From: Bacteroidota bacterium
GTDB lineage: Bacteria; Bacteroidota; Ignavibacteria; UBA10030; UBA8401
Reading direction: 5' to 3'
Length of the DNA stretch: 5,379 nt
NCBI GenBank assembly: GCA_003456055.1
Contig: DMPG01000396.1
Span: 1 to 5,379, forward strand
Both the position numbers and the translations under genes were made by a program. Below, piece by piece: positions 1 to 5,379 of this stretch (positions within the stretch are counted from its first letter, which is position 1; the number at the start of each line of letters is the position of its first letter). Under the pieces are notes generated by a model that made no database searches, was not told the origin of the DNA, and saw only the letters and a program-made list of their open reading frames with translations.

Positions 1-1
1 C

Positions 2-109
2 GCCGTTGGTTTTCTTACCACCACCTTAATCGGATTGTATTATTTTTTTGCGGATAAGATTCACGTAAGAGATGCCATGTCGAAGACCGAAGGGAATGAA
101 TCCGTGTGA
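2..109 (+). CDS. C-terminal tail of an unidentified membrane protein (5' end outside window)
   Basis: An open frame enters from the left edge and gives 35 residues before the TGA at 107-109. The visible part starts with a hydrophobic stretch (AVGFLTTTLIGLYYFF) that looks like the last transmembrane helix. A polar, charged tail follows (ADKIHVRDAMSKTEGNESV), probably exposed to the cytoplasm or periplasm. The last four bases (GTGA) overlap the GTG start of the following beta-barrel gene, so the two are probably co-transcribed and translationally coupled. Codon use resembles the downstream genes. Too little is present to name a family; an inner-membrane transporter or assembly protein would fit, but nothing seen favours one. 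That this is a real gene end is fairly likely from the hydrophobic pattern and the 4-base overlap. Confidence 0.6.
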   Translation, partial: AVGFLTTTLIGLYYFFADKIHVRDAMSKTEGNESV

Positions 110-780
110 AGAGTAGCGTAATGATATTTCTCTTTGGTACAATGCTTTATGCTCAATCTGCATCGGTTGCGGTTGTGCGTAAGAATACGGTTGCGGTGTT
201 CGGCGGCATGGGAGTACAAATGGTTTCTGCTTCTGATGTTGTTGAATATATCAATTCCGTCTCAACATTTGCTCAGCGTGTTGATGACTTCGGCGTTGCG
301 GTGGATTTTTTTGGTGGCATTGAATTTCCGATTGATGATGAATGGGGATTGAAACTGGAGCATTCCTATTTATTTAAATCCTATACCGTTCCCGGAAATC
401 TCAGCGGGACATATGAAATATTTTATGCAAACCAATCGCCATCGGTCATCATTCAAAGAATCATTTCCGGCAAAGGATATTTTGTAAAGATAGGAGCGGG
501 TGGAGGATACCATTTTGGAACAATGACTCAAAAAGTTTCCACGTTTGGAACAACGACCGGATATTCATCGAACGGAGTTGGTCTAAAAACAGAAATTGTT
601 GGTCAAACAGCATTTGGTGATAATACATATGGTTATATCGGCGGTTCGCTTGGATGGGAGTTTATGAGTGACCTCAAAGAGAACAACGGGAAAAGATTAA
701 CAATGCCAAATTCAGCAAAAACAGTTACGTTGAATTATTTTCACGCAGGAATACGATTTGGAATGAACTATTATTTTTAA
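106..780 (+). CDS. Secreted outer-membrane beta-barrel protein, family not recognised
   Basis: The 224-residue product starts with a short signal peptide: Met-Lys, then a hydrophobic core at about residues 5-15, with cleavage likely after LYA (16) or AQS (18). The mature part alternates polar and apolar residues, is rich in Gly and aromatics, and has strand-like segments at about 28-40, 64-75, 80-92, 124-138, 157-170, 174-187 and 207-224. The last strand ends in Phe with aromatics spaced as in a BAM-recognised C-terminal signal (FHAGIRFGMNYYF). This indicates a small barrel of perhaps 8-10 strands in the outer membrane, resembling generic 'outer membrane protein beta-barrel' families; ligand and role are unknown. 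GTG 106 is preferred over ATG 121 because it supplies the positively charged n-region, has an AGGGA at 91-95, and overlaps the upstream stop. ATG 121, which has a GAAGAG in front of it, would leave a very short, uncharged signal peptide. Confidence 0.75.
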   Translation: MKSSVMIFLFGTMLYAQSASVAVVRKNTVAVFGGMGVQMVSASDVVEYINSVSTFAQRVDDFGVAVDFFGGIEFPIDDEWGLKLEHSYLFKSYTVPGNLSGTYEIFYANQSPSVIIQRIISGKGYFVKIGAGGGYHFGTMTQKVSTFGTTTGYSSNGVGLKTEIVGQTAFGDNTYGYIGGSLGWEFMSDLKENNGKRLTMPNSAKTVTLNYFHAGIRFGMNYYF

Positions 781-790
781 TAACAACACA

Positions 791-795
791 AAGGA
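791..795 (+). promoter_or_regulatory. Ribosome binding site of the cyclophilin gene
   Basis: AAGGA lies three bases upstream of ATG 799, inside the 18-nt gap after the beta-barrel gene. It is the clearest Shine-Dalgarno-like site in the window; most other starts here have weak sites or none. The spacing is short, but it agrees with the signal peptide beginning directly at this ATG. Confidence 0.5.
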
Positions 796-798
796 ACT

Positions 799-1416
799 AT
801 GAAACACTTATTGCTTCTTCTTTGCGCAGCAACATTGATTGCATTACCATCTTATGCACAACAAAAATCCACATCCACTAAAAAAGGAAAAACTATCGTG
901 CCAGTAGAAACCGTTAATCCTCAAAAAGGTTTTGTCGTTGTTGAGACATCCCTTGGCAATATCACCATTCAATTGAATGATGCTGCTGCTCCAAAACATT
1001 CCGCGAACTTCCGAAAATTAGCGAAGGAGGGATTTTATGACAGCACAACATTTCATCGCGTCATTCCGGGATTTATGATCCAGGGTGGCGATCCGAATTC
1101 CAAAAATGCTGATAAGAGCACGCATGGAATGGGTGGACCGGAGTACCGCATTGATGCTGAAATTGGTTTAACACACGAACGTGGCGTGATCGCTGCTGCT
1201 CGTCAAGGTGATCAGATCAATCCGCAAAGAATGTCCAATGGAAGTCAGTTCTACATCACCGTTGCTGATGCAAAGTTTTTGGACGGACAATATTCTGTTT
1301 TTGGACAAATAGTTGAAGGAATGGATGTTGCGGATAAGATCGTTGCCGTTCCGCGCGATCCACGTGATAATCCGCTGGAAACGATTCTCATTAAAAAAGT
1401 GACGGTTATCGAATAA
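799..1416 (+). CDS. Exported cyclophilin-type peptidyl-prolyl cis-trans isomerase
   Basis: This 205-residue protein catalyses cis-trans isomerisation of X-Pro bonds, probably in the periplasm. A classical signal peptide (MKHLL, hydrophobic core to about residue 16, cleavage likely after SYA at 20) is followed by a Lys/Ser/Thr-rich linker to about residue 43. A single cyclophilin domain spans about 44-205. Active-site motifs are clear: FHRVIPGFMIQGGDP at 85-99 gives Arg87, Phe92 and Gln95, matching human CypA Arg55, Phe60 and Gln63. GSQFYI at 148-153 gives Phe151, matching Phe113. CypA Trp121 is replaced by Phe160, common in bacterial cyclophilins and usually linked to weaker cyclosporin binding, and CypA His126 by Tyr165. 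Cys9 sits in the signal core but LLLC is a poor lipobox, so a lipoprotein is unlikely. It lies 18 nt after an outer-membrane protein gene, which fits a role in envelope protein folding. It is PpiA-like in location, but orthology to ppiA is not shown. Confidence 0.93.
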   Translation: MKHLLLLLCAATLIALPSYAQQKSTSTKKGKTIVPVETVNPQKGFVVVETSLGNITIQLNDAAAPKHSANFRKLAKEGFYDSTTFHRVIPGFMIQGGDPNSKNADKSTHGMGGPEYRIDAEIGLTHERGVIAAARQGDQINPQRMSNGSQFYITVADAKFLDGQYSVFGQIVEGMDVADKIVAVPRDPRDNPLETILIKKVTVIE

Positions 1417-1422
1417 TTCGAT
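1408..1422. repeat. Short palindrome across the cyclophilin stop codon
   Basis: ATCGAAT-A-ATTCGAT is a perfect 7-bp inverted repeat around one central base. It includes the TAA stop at 1414-1416 and ends two bases before the terminator hairpin. It is too tightly closed to form a good RNA hairpin as drawn (one-base loop). It might be a protein-binding palindrome or chance. No function is assigned. Confidence 0.3.
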
Positions 1423-1424
1423 CA

Positions 1425-1463
1425 ACCCTGCAACGATGCTGAACCATTGCAGGGTCTTTCTTG
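1425..1463 (+). terminator. Probable intrinsic terminator after the cyclophilin gene
   Basis: ACCCTGCAA (1425-1433) pairs perfectly with TTGCAGGGT (1447-1455), a 9-bp stem with four C-G or G-C pairs flanked by A-T pairs and a 13-nt loop. It is followed at once by a pyrimidine, T-rich tail, CTTTCTT (1456-1462). It begins nine bases after the cyclophilin stop codon, as expected of a rho-independent terminator. The tail is interrupted by C and the stem is only moderately strong, so termination may be incomplete. It ends just six bases before the holA start, leaving almost no room for a separate holA promoter. Confidence 0.65.
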
Positions 1464-1468
1464 ACACT

Positions 1469-2506
1469 ATGGCTAAATCCAAAGAAAAATTTGATGGTGA
1501 GCATTTCATTTCTTCTTTTAAGAAGAAACAATTTGCTCCATTCTATTTTTTTTACGGTGACGAATCATTCTTGATCGAAGAAGTGGTTGATGCGCTGATA
1601 GAACACGCGGTCGATCCTGCGATGAAAGAATTCAACCTTGATATCTTTCACGGAAACGAGATCGACGGAAAAAAAATCATTTCGCTTGCCGCAGCATACC
1701 CAATGATGGCTGAACGGAGAGTTGTCATCATTAAAGATTTTGATCGGGCGGGCGGGAAGGATGTGCTTGAATCATACGTTGAGAAACCATCCCATACAAC
1801 CGTATTGGTGCTGATCGCGGGTAATCCGGACTTCCGAAAAAAACCATATTCATTGTTCAAAAAAAATGGTGTTGCATACGAAGCCGCAGCATTAAAAGAT
1901 TATGAAGCAACCGCATGGATCGATGCTCGAATGAAGAAACTTCAACGGCCAATAGAACCGCAGGCGGTTCAATTGTTATATTCCTATGTTGGCAGTTCGT
2001 TACGGGAATTATCAAATGAGATCGAAAAATTGTTATTGACTGTTGCATTACCGGCGACCATTACTGTAAAAGATGTTGAACGAGTGGTAGGAGTTTCACG
2101 AGAATTTACCTCATTTGAACTGGCGAACAAGGTTGCCGAAAAGAACAGCTCAAAGTCCATTGAAATTGTGGATCGACTCATTGGTTCGGGTGAATCGATT
2201 GTTGGAATGATCGCTGTATTGACACTTCATTTCATCAAATTGTGGAAAGTACAGGATGGACTACGGCAGAGAAAATCTGAACAAGAAATTGCTCAAATTG
2301 CCGGAACACATCCGTACTATTTGAAGTCATATCTTACACAAGCAAGGAATTATTCATCAGCCGAAATTGAGAACGCATTTTTGATACTTGCAGAAGCCGA
2401 TCTTGCAGCAAAGTCATCCGGAGATCCAAAATTGATCATGGTGCGATCGATCACTGAAATCATTTCGGGAGTTATTCACCAAACTGCGGATAGTGTTCCT
2501 GTATGA
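1469..2506 (+). CDS. holA: DNA polymerase III delta subunit
   Basis: The 345-residue product is the clamp-loader delta subunit, which binds the beta sliding clamp and opens it during loading onto primed DNA. The N-terminal AAA+-like domain begins with FAPFYFFYGDESFLIEE (22-38), where the degenerate nucleotide-binding loop typical of delta lies. It continues through AYPMMAERRVVIIKDFDRA (76-94) and TVLVLIAGNPDFRKK (111-125). The three-helix region follows (AVQLLYSYVGSSLRELSNEIEKLLL, about 166-190; ITVKDVERVVG). The C-terminal collar domain contains IVGMIAVLTLHFIKLWKV (244-261), EIAQIAGTHPYYLK (273-286) and AEADLAAKSSGDPKL (308-322), the last being the family's usual 'L-EAD-KS-G-P' signature. 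An in-frame ATG at 1436 would add 11 residues, but it lies in the terminator loop without a ribosome site; ATG 1469 gives the normal family length and a natural N-terminus. The TGA overlaps the next ATG by four bases. The gene is A-rich, with runs of 7-8 A at 1669, 1837 and 1859. Confidence 0.92.
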   Translation: MAKSKEKFDGEHFISSFKKKQFAPFYFFYGDESFLIEEVVDALIEHAVDPAMKEFNLDIFHGNEIDGKKIISLAAAYPMMAERRVVIIKDFDRAGGKDVLESYVEKPSHTTVLVLIAGNPDFRKKPYSLFKKNGVAYEAAALKDYEATAWIDARMKKLQRPIEPQAVQLLYSYVGSSLRELSNEIEKLLLTVALPATITVKDVERVVGVSREFTSFELANKVAEKNSSKSIEIVDRLIGSGESIVGMIAVLTLHFIKLWKVQDGLRQRKSEQEIAQIAGTHPYYLKSYLTQARNYSSAEIENAFLILAEADLAAKSSGDPKLIMVRSITEIISGVIHQTADSVPV

Positions 2507-3996
2507 AATTATTATTTCCTCCTACTACCGAAGAATGGTTCATCTTCCTCATCATTTTTATCACGATCGGTCTTTTCATTGGCATCGCAGAATTTCTTCG
2601 GCAAAAATTCAACGGCTCACCCGAGATTACCCGCAAACTTGTGCATATCCTTACCGGTTTATTGATATTCTTTGCTCCGGAGGTGTTTTATTCCGGTATT
2701 CCAGCAATTCTTTTAGCAATTCTGTTTATCGTCGTTAATCTTTTTGCAGTACAATTTGATCTGTTACAAGGAATGCATGGTACAAACCGGCATTCATATG
2801 GAACGGTCTACTATCCGTTATCATTCCTTATTTTGGTTCTTTTGTTTTGGGACTCAGCGTCGTACATCATTTCAATATCAATTTTAGTACTGGCTGTTGG
2901 CGATGCATCAGCGGCAATTGTCGGTGAGAATCTTCGATCACCCCATCAATTTTATTTAACGAGCGACAAAAAATCGTTTGAAGGTTCCACAGTGATGTTC
3001 ATAACGACATTTTTGATCGTTTATGGTTCAATGGTTTATCTGAATATCGAACCAACGCATAATCCATTCATTATTGCTGCGATTACTGCTTTGTTTGCGA
3101 CGATATTTGAAGCAGTCTCATCGCGCGGATTTGATAATTGTACAATACCGTTAAGCACTGCTTTTATGCTTCATCTTTTTTTAATTTCCTCTTCCTATCA
3201 TCTTCCCGAACAGATGATGATTGCAATTGCACTAGCCGCTGTCATTGGAATCATTTCGGTCTATTTCAAATTTTTAGCGGTAAGCGGAAGTGTGGCAACG
3301 TTCCTTCTTGCCACGATTGTCTATGGAGTCGGCGGTTGGAAATGGACCACTCCAATCCTGACATTCTTTATTGTTTCCAGCCTCCTATCTAAACTTGGGA
3401 AAATCCATAAGAAAAAATTTGAGATCATTTTTGATAAAACTGATAAGCGAGATGCAGGACAAGTAGCGGCAAATGGTGGCGTTGCCGGTATAATTATTAT
3501 ACTGTGGCATTTTTTTCCAGAGAATACTGAGTTATTCTATTTCTATCTAGCATCAATAGCTGCGGTTACTGCGGATACATGGGGAACAGAAATTGGAACG
3601 TTATGGAAAGGGAAACCACGTTCGATTGTAACGCTGCAGAGCGTTGAACCGGGAACGAGTGGCGGGGTTTCATTGCAAGGAACGTTTGGTGCGTTGATCG
3701 GCGCAATGATAGTTACAGTATCAGCTGTTGTCACCAGCAATTCGGATTTTTCTATTCCGTTGATCGCAGCGATTGTTATTTCCGGTATGTTAGGGTCTTT
3801 CATTGACAGTCTATTTGGTGCAACAATACAAGCACAATACAAAACTCCCGACGGAAAAATAACGGAAAAAACCTCGGTGAATGGTGTACAGACCACGTTG
3901 GTGAGGGGAATTCGTTTGATTGATAATGATATGGTGAATTGGATTTGTGCATTGTCCGGTGCGATTAGTATGTTTCTCTATCTTCATCTATTTTGA
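2503..3996 (+). CDS. Fused SEC59/phytol-kinase-like and DUF92 (VTE6/TMEM19-type) membrane protein, putative bifunctional isoprenoid alcohol/phosphate kinase
   Basis: This 497-residue polytopic inner-membrane protein joins two families. Residues 1-230 resemble CTP-dependent dolichol/phytol kinases (SEC59/VTE5) and phosphatidate cytidylyltransferases: EITRKLVHILTG (41-52), SYGTVYYPL (98-106), VGDASAAIVGE (132-142), KKSFEGS (156-162) and FEAVSSRGFDNCTIPL (202-217). Residues 255-497 are DUF92: AVSGSVAT (259-266), SSLLSKLGKIHKKK (292-305), RDAGQVAANGG (316-326), ADTWGTEIG (357-365), PGTSGGVSLQGT (383-394), GSFIDSLFGATIQAQY (431-446) and NDMVN (475-479). About 12-15 membrane segments are apparent. 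In plants and cyanobacteria, VTE5 makes phytyl phosphate and VTE6 converts it to the diphosphate, so a fused protein could perform both steps on phytol, geranylgeraniol or another polyprenol. That is inference; the substrate cannot be read from the sequence. ATG 2503 overlaps the holA stop (ATGA), indicating coupling. All the motifs expected of both halves are present and no frame break is seen. Confidence 0.85.
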   Translation: MKLLFPPTTEEWFIFLIIFITIGLFIGIAEFLRQKFNGSPEITRKLVHILTGLLIFFAPEVFYSGIPAILLAILFIVVNLFAVQFDLLQGMHGTNRHSYGTVYYPLSFLILVLLFWDSASYIISISILVLAVGDASAAIVGENLRSPHQFYLTSDKKSFEGSTVMFITTFLIVYGSMVYLNIEPTHNPFIIAAITALFATIFEAVSSRGFDNCTIPLSTAFMLHLFLISSSYHLPEQMMIAIALAAVIGIISVYFKFLAVSGSVATFLLATIVYGVGGWKWTTPILTFFIVSSLLSKLGKIHKKKFEIIFDKTDKRDAGQVAANGGVAGIIIILWHFFPENTELFYFYLASIAAVTADTWGTEIGTLWKGKPRSIVTLQSVEPGTSGGVSLQGTFGALIGAMIVTVSAVVTSNSDFSIPLIAAIVISGMLGSFIDSLFGATIQAQYKTPDGKITEKTSVNGVQTTLVRGIRLIDNDMVNWICALSGAISMFLYLHLF

Positions 3997-4028
3997 ATAA
4001 GCGATAAAGATTGGTACCTTACGATATT

Positions 4029-4859
4029 ATGACTAAAGAAGTGATTGTACAAAAAATAAAAATTGGCGACGGAAATCCTTTGGTATTAATTGCCGGACCT
4101 TGTGTAGTTGAAAATCGGGATATGATTTTCACTACGGCAGAAAAGGTGAAATTGATTTGTGAAAAATATCATACGCCGATCATTTTCAAATCTTCATATA
4201 AAAAGGCTAATCGTACCAGTATGACCGGATTTGTTTCCATTGGTATGGATGAAGCCCTGAAAATTTTGGATGATGTAAAGAAAACATTCGGATTGCCGAT
4301 ATTGACTGATGTTCACACCGCCGAAGAAGTGAATAGCGCCGCTCAGGTTGCCGATGTTCTACAAATTCCGGCATTTTTATGCAGACAAACCGATCTTTTG
4401 ATTGCGGCTGGAAAAACGGGAAGAGCAGTGAATATTAAAAAAGGTCAATTCCTTGCTCCTGAAGATATGAGACATCCGATTGAAAAAGTGGCATCCACAC
4501 ACAACGAGAATATTCTTGTTACGGAACGAGGAACAACATTCGGTTACCACAATCTTGTTGTGGATATGCGCGGGTTGGTGATCATGAAAAAATTTGGGTA
4601 TCCCGTTGTGCTCGATGCGACGCACTCCGTGCAGTTGCCAAGCGATGAGAATGGAAAAAGCGGAGGACAACCGGAATTTATTTTTCCGTTATCGCGCGCC
4701 GGTGCCGCTGTAGGAATTGATGCATTGTTCGTGGAAACACATCCCGAACCTTCAAAAGCATTGAGCGATGCGGCAAGTCAATTACCTCTTTTCCAATTAG
4801 AGAGTTTGTTGAAACAAGTTACAGCGATCGATAAAACAATGAAAGATGTAATGGAATAA
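4029..4859 (+). CDS. kdsA: 3-deoxy-D-manno-octulosonate-8-phosphate synthase, metal-dependent class
   Basis: The 276-residue cytosolic enzyme condenses arabinose-5-phosphate with phosphoenolpyruvate to give Kdo-8-phosphate and phosphate, the committed step to the Kdo of lipopolysaccharide. It is a single TIM-barrel of the DAHP/KDO8P synthase family. Motifs: LIAGPCVVE (20-28), FKSSYKKANRTS (53-64), LTDVH (92-96), QIPAFLCRQTDLL (112-124), VNIKKGQF (135-141), FGYHNLVVDM (171-180), DATHSVQLP (196-204) and ETHPEPSKALSDAASQLPL (236-254). Cys25, His199, Glu236 and Asp247 match the metal ligands Cys11, His185, Glu222 and Asp233 of the Aquifex enzyme with one constant offset of 14. E. coli has Asn at the Cys position, so this is the metallo form. 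ATG 4029 is chosen; an in-frame TTG at 4011 would add six residues but neither start has a clear ribosome site. It follows the fusion gene by 32 nt and precedes kdsD by one. Confidence 0.96.
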   Translation: MTKEVIVQKIKIGDGNPLVLIAGPCVVENRDMIFTTAEKVKLICEKYHTPIIFKSSYKKANRTSMTGFVSIGMDEALKILDDVKKTFGLPILTDVHTAEEVNSAAQVADVLQIPAFLCRQTDLLIAAGKTGRAVNIKKGQFLAPEDMRHPIEKVASTHNENILVTERGTTFGYHNLVVDMRGLVIMKKFGYPVVLDATHSVQLPSDENGKSGGQPEFIFPLSRAGAAVGIDALFVETHPEPSKALSDAASQLPLFQLESLLKQVTAIDKTMKDVME

Positions 4860-4860
4860 T

Positions 4861-5379
4861 ATGCCCAACGAATCTAGTGATATTAAAAAAGCAAGACGTG
4901 TTATTCGTATGGAAGCGGAAGCTGTTGCGGCGCTTGAAGGAAAGATCAATGAATCGTTTCAGAAAGCCATTGATATTATCTTTCAATGCAAAGGGAGAGT
5001 TGTTGTTACAGGGATGGGAAAATCGGGGATCATTGCACGAAAAATGGTCTCAACAATGAATTCAACCGGAACGGCATCAATTTTTCTTCATCCATCGGAT
5101 GCTGTTCACGGCGATCTTGGAATGGTTCGGAACGATGATGTAGTGATCTGTATTTCCAAAAGCGGCGACACGCAGGAAATTCGACTGCTGCTGCCGATGT
5201 TCAAACGAATTGGAGTACCGATAATCTCTATGGTCGGGAATATGAATTCTCATCTTGCACTCCATTCAGATGTTCCTCTTGATATTTCTGTAAAAGAAGA
5301 GGCTTGTCCTCTTAATCTTGCACCGACAACATCAACAACGGTGATGCTTGCAATGGGAGATGCTCTTGCGGTAACGTTG
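4861..5379 (+). CDS. kdsD: D-arabinose-5-phosphate isomerase, N-terminal part (3' end outside window)
   Basis: The frame is open from ATG 4861 to the window edge, 173 residues. The enzyme interconverts ribulose-5-phosphate and arabinose-5-phosphate, supplying the substrate of KdsA just upstream. What is seen is the sugar-isomerase (SIS) domain: RVVVTGMGKSG (46-56), LHPSDAVHGDLGM (76-88), ISKSGDTQEI (98-107), VKEEACPLNLAPTTSTT (144-160) and MGDALA (165-170). Lys54, Glu106 and Glu147 match catalytic Lys59, Glu111 and Glu152 of E. coli KdsD with a constant offset of five. The fourth residue, His193 in E. coli, would fall near 188, beyond the edge, as would the two CBS domains that bring the family to about 320-330 residues. 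The gap to the kdsA stop is one base, so the pair is surely co-transcribed. The symbol kpsF is used for paralogues in capsule loci; the kdsA neighbour favours kdsD. Only a weak GGA at 4853-4855 precedes the start. Confidence 0.93.
   Translation, partial: MPNESSDIKKARRVIRMEAEAVAALEGKINESFQKAIDIIFQCKGRVVVTGMGKSGIIARKMVSTMNSTGTASIFLHPSDAVHGDLGMVRNDDVVICISKSGDTQEIRLLLPMFKRIGVPIISMVGNMNSHLALHSDVPLDISVKEEACPLNLAPTTSTTVMLAMGDALAVTL

Noticed and set aside
1343..1371. Sigma70-like promoter TTGCCG, 17 bases, GATAAT
   Set aside because: The match is fair, but it lies in well-conserved coding sequence, upstream of the terminator. Promoter consensus in the suspected phylum may also differ from E. coli. 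Kept only as a candidate for the missing holA promoter.
1461..1466. Exact TTGACA hexamer just before holA
   Set aside because: No -10-like element lies at the right distance downstream, and any start would fall inside holA.
1436..1468. In-frame upstream start for holA, adding 11 residues
   Set aside because: The ATG sits in the loop of the terminator hairpin with no ribosome site, and the added residues do not resemble the N-terminus of delta subunits. ATG 1469 gives the usual length.
1168..1509. Minus-strand open frame over the cyclophilin end and holA start
   Set aside because: It is antisense to two recognised genes and crosses the terminator; the translated protein shows no family-like motif.
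3543..3896. Minus-strand open frame of 117 codons inside the DUF92 domain
   Set aside because: It is a shadow of the conserved DUF92 coding sequence on the other strand and has no recognisable protein features.
4008..4022. Possible dyad around GGTACC before kdsA
   Set aside because: Only the six-base core is symmetric; flanking bases do not extend the pairing and no T-tract follows.
4011..4028. TTG 4011 as the kdsA start
   Set aside because: It would add six residues with no family support; ATG 4029 gives a normal KdsA N-terminus and places the conserved residues well. Neither start has a clear ribosome site, so a small doubt remains.
4877..5059. Plus-strand frame of 60 codons near the right edge
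   Set aside because: It lies in another frame within kdsD, whose SIS-domain motifs run unbroken from 4861 to the edge.

Overview
The window is a compact, all plus-strand, A+T-leaning piece of a Gram-negative chromosome. An outer-membrane beta-barrel protein, an exported cyclophilin, kdsA and kdsD together require an outer membrane with Kdo-containing lipopolysaccharide. The style of the HolA protein, the fused SEC59-like/DUF92 membrane protein and the weak or absent Shine-Dalgarno sites suggest a member of the Bacteroidota/Chlorobiota/Ignavibacteriota (FCB) assemblage. That placement is inference from gene content; no rRNA or other taxonomic marker is present.

Layout: (1) 2-109 is the C-terminal tail of a membrane protein whose stop overlaps the GTG start of (2) a 224-aa secreted beta-barrel protein (106-780). 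(3) After 18 nt comes an exported cyclophilin-type peptidyl-prolyl isomerase (799-1416). A small palindrome over its stop codon and a 9-bp hairpin with a T-rich tail (1425-1463) close this first block. (4) holA, the DNA polymerase III delta subunit, starts at ATG 1469, not at the upstream in-frame ATG 1436 inside the hairpin loop. Its TGA overlaps the ATG of (5) a 497-aa polytopic membrane protein (2503-3996). This joins a dolichol/phytol-kinase-like domain to a DUF92 (VTE6/TMEM19-type) domain. (6) After 32 nt comes kdsA (4029-4859), of the metal-dependent Cys type. (7) One nucleotide later comes kdsD/kpsF (4861 onward), cut by the window end before its CBS domains.

How they fit: KdsD makes arabinose-5-phosphate and KdsA condenses it with phosphoenolpyruvate to Kdo-8-phosphate, so the right end is a Kdo/LPS segment. 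The fusion protein may phosphorylate an isoprenoid alcohol twice, giving the monophosphate and then the diphosphate. That could feed quinone or lipid-carrier synthesis, but its substrate is unknown. The left end supplies an outer-membrane protein and a periplasmic folding catalyst. Tight spacing from holA to kdsD suggests one transcript, even though holA is functionally unrelated to its neighbours.

No RNA genes, mobile elements, CRISPR arrays or long repeats were seen, and no gene-free stretch exceeds about 55 bases. I do not see a new multi-gene system. The most interesting item is the two-kinase fusion.
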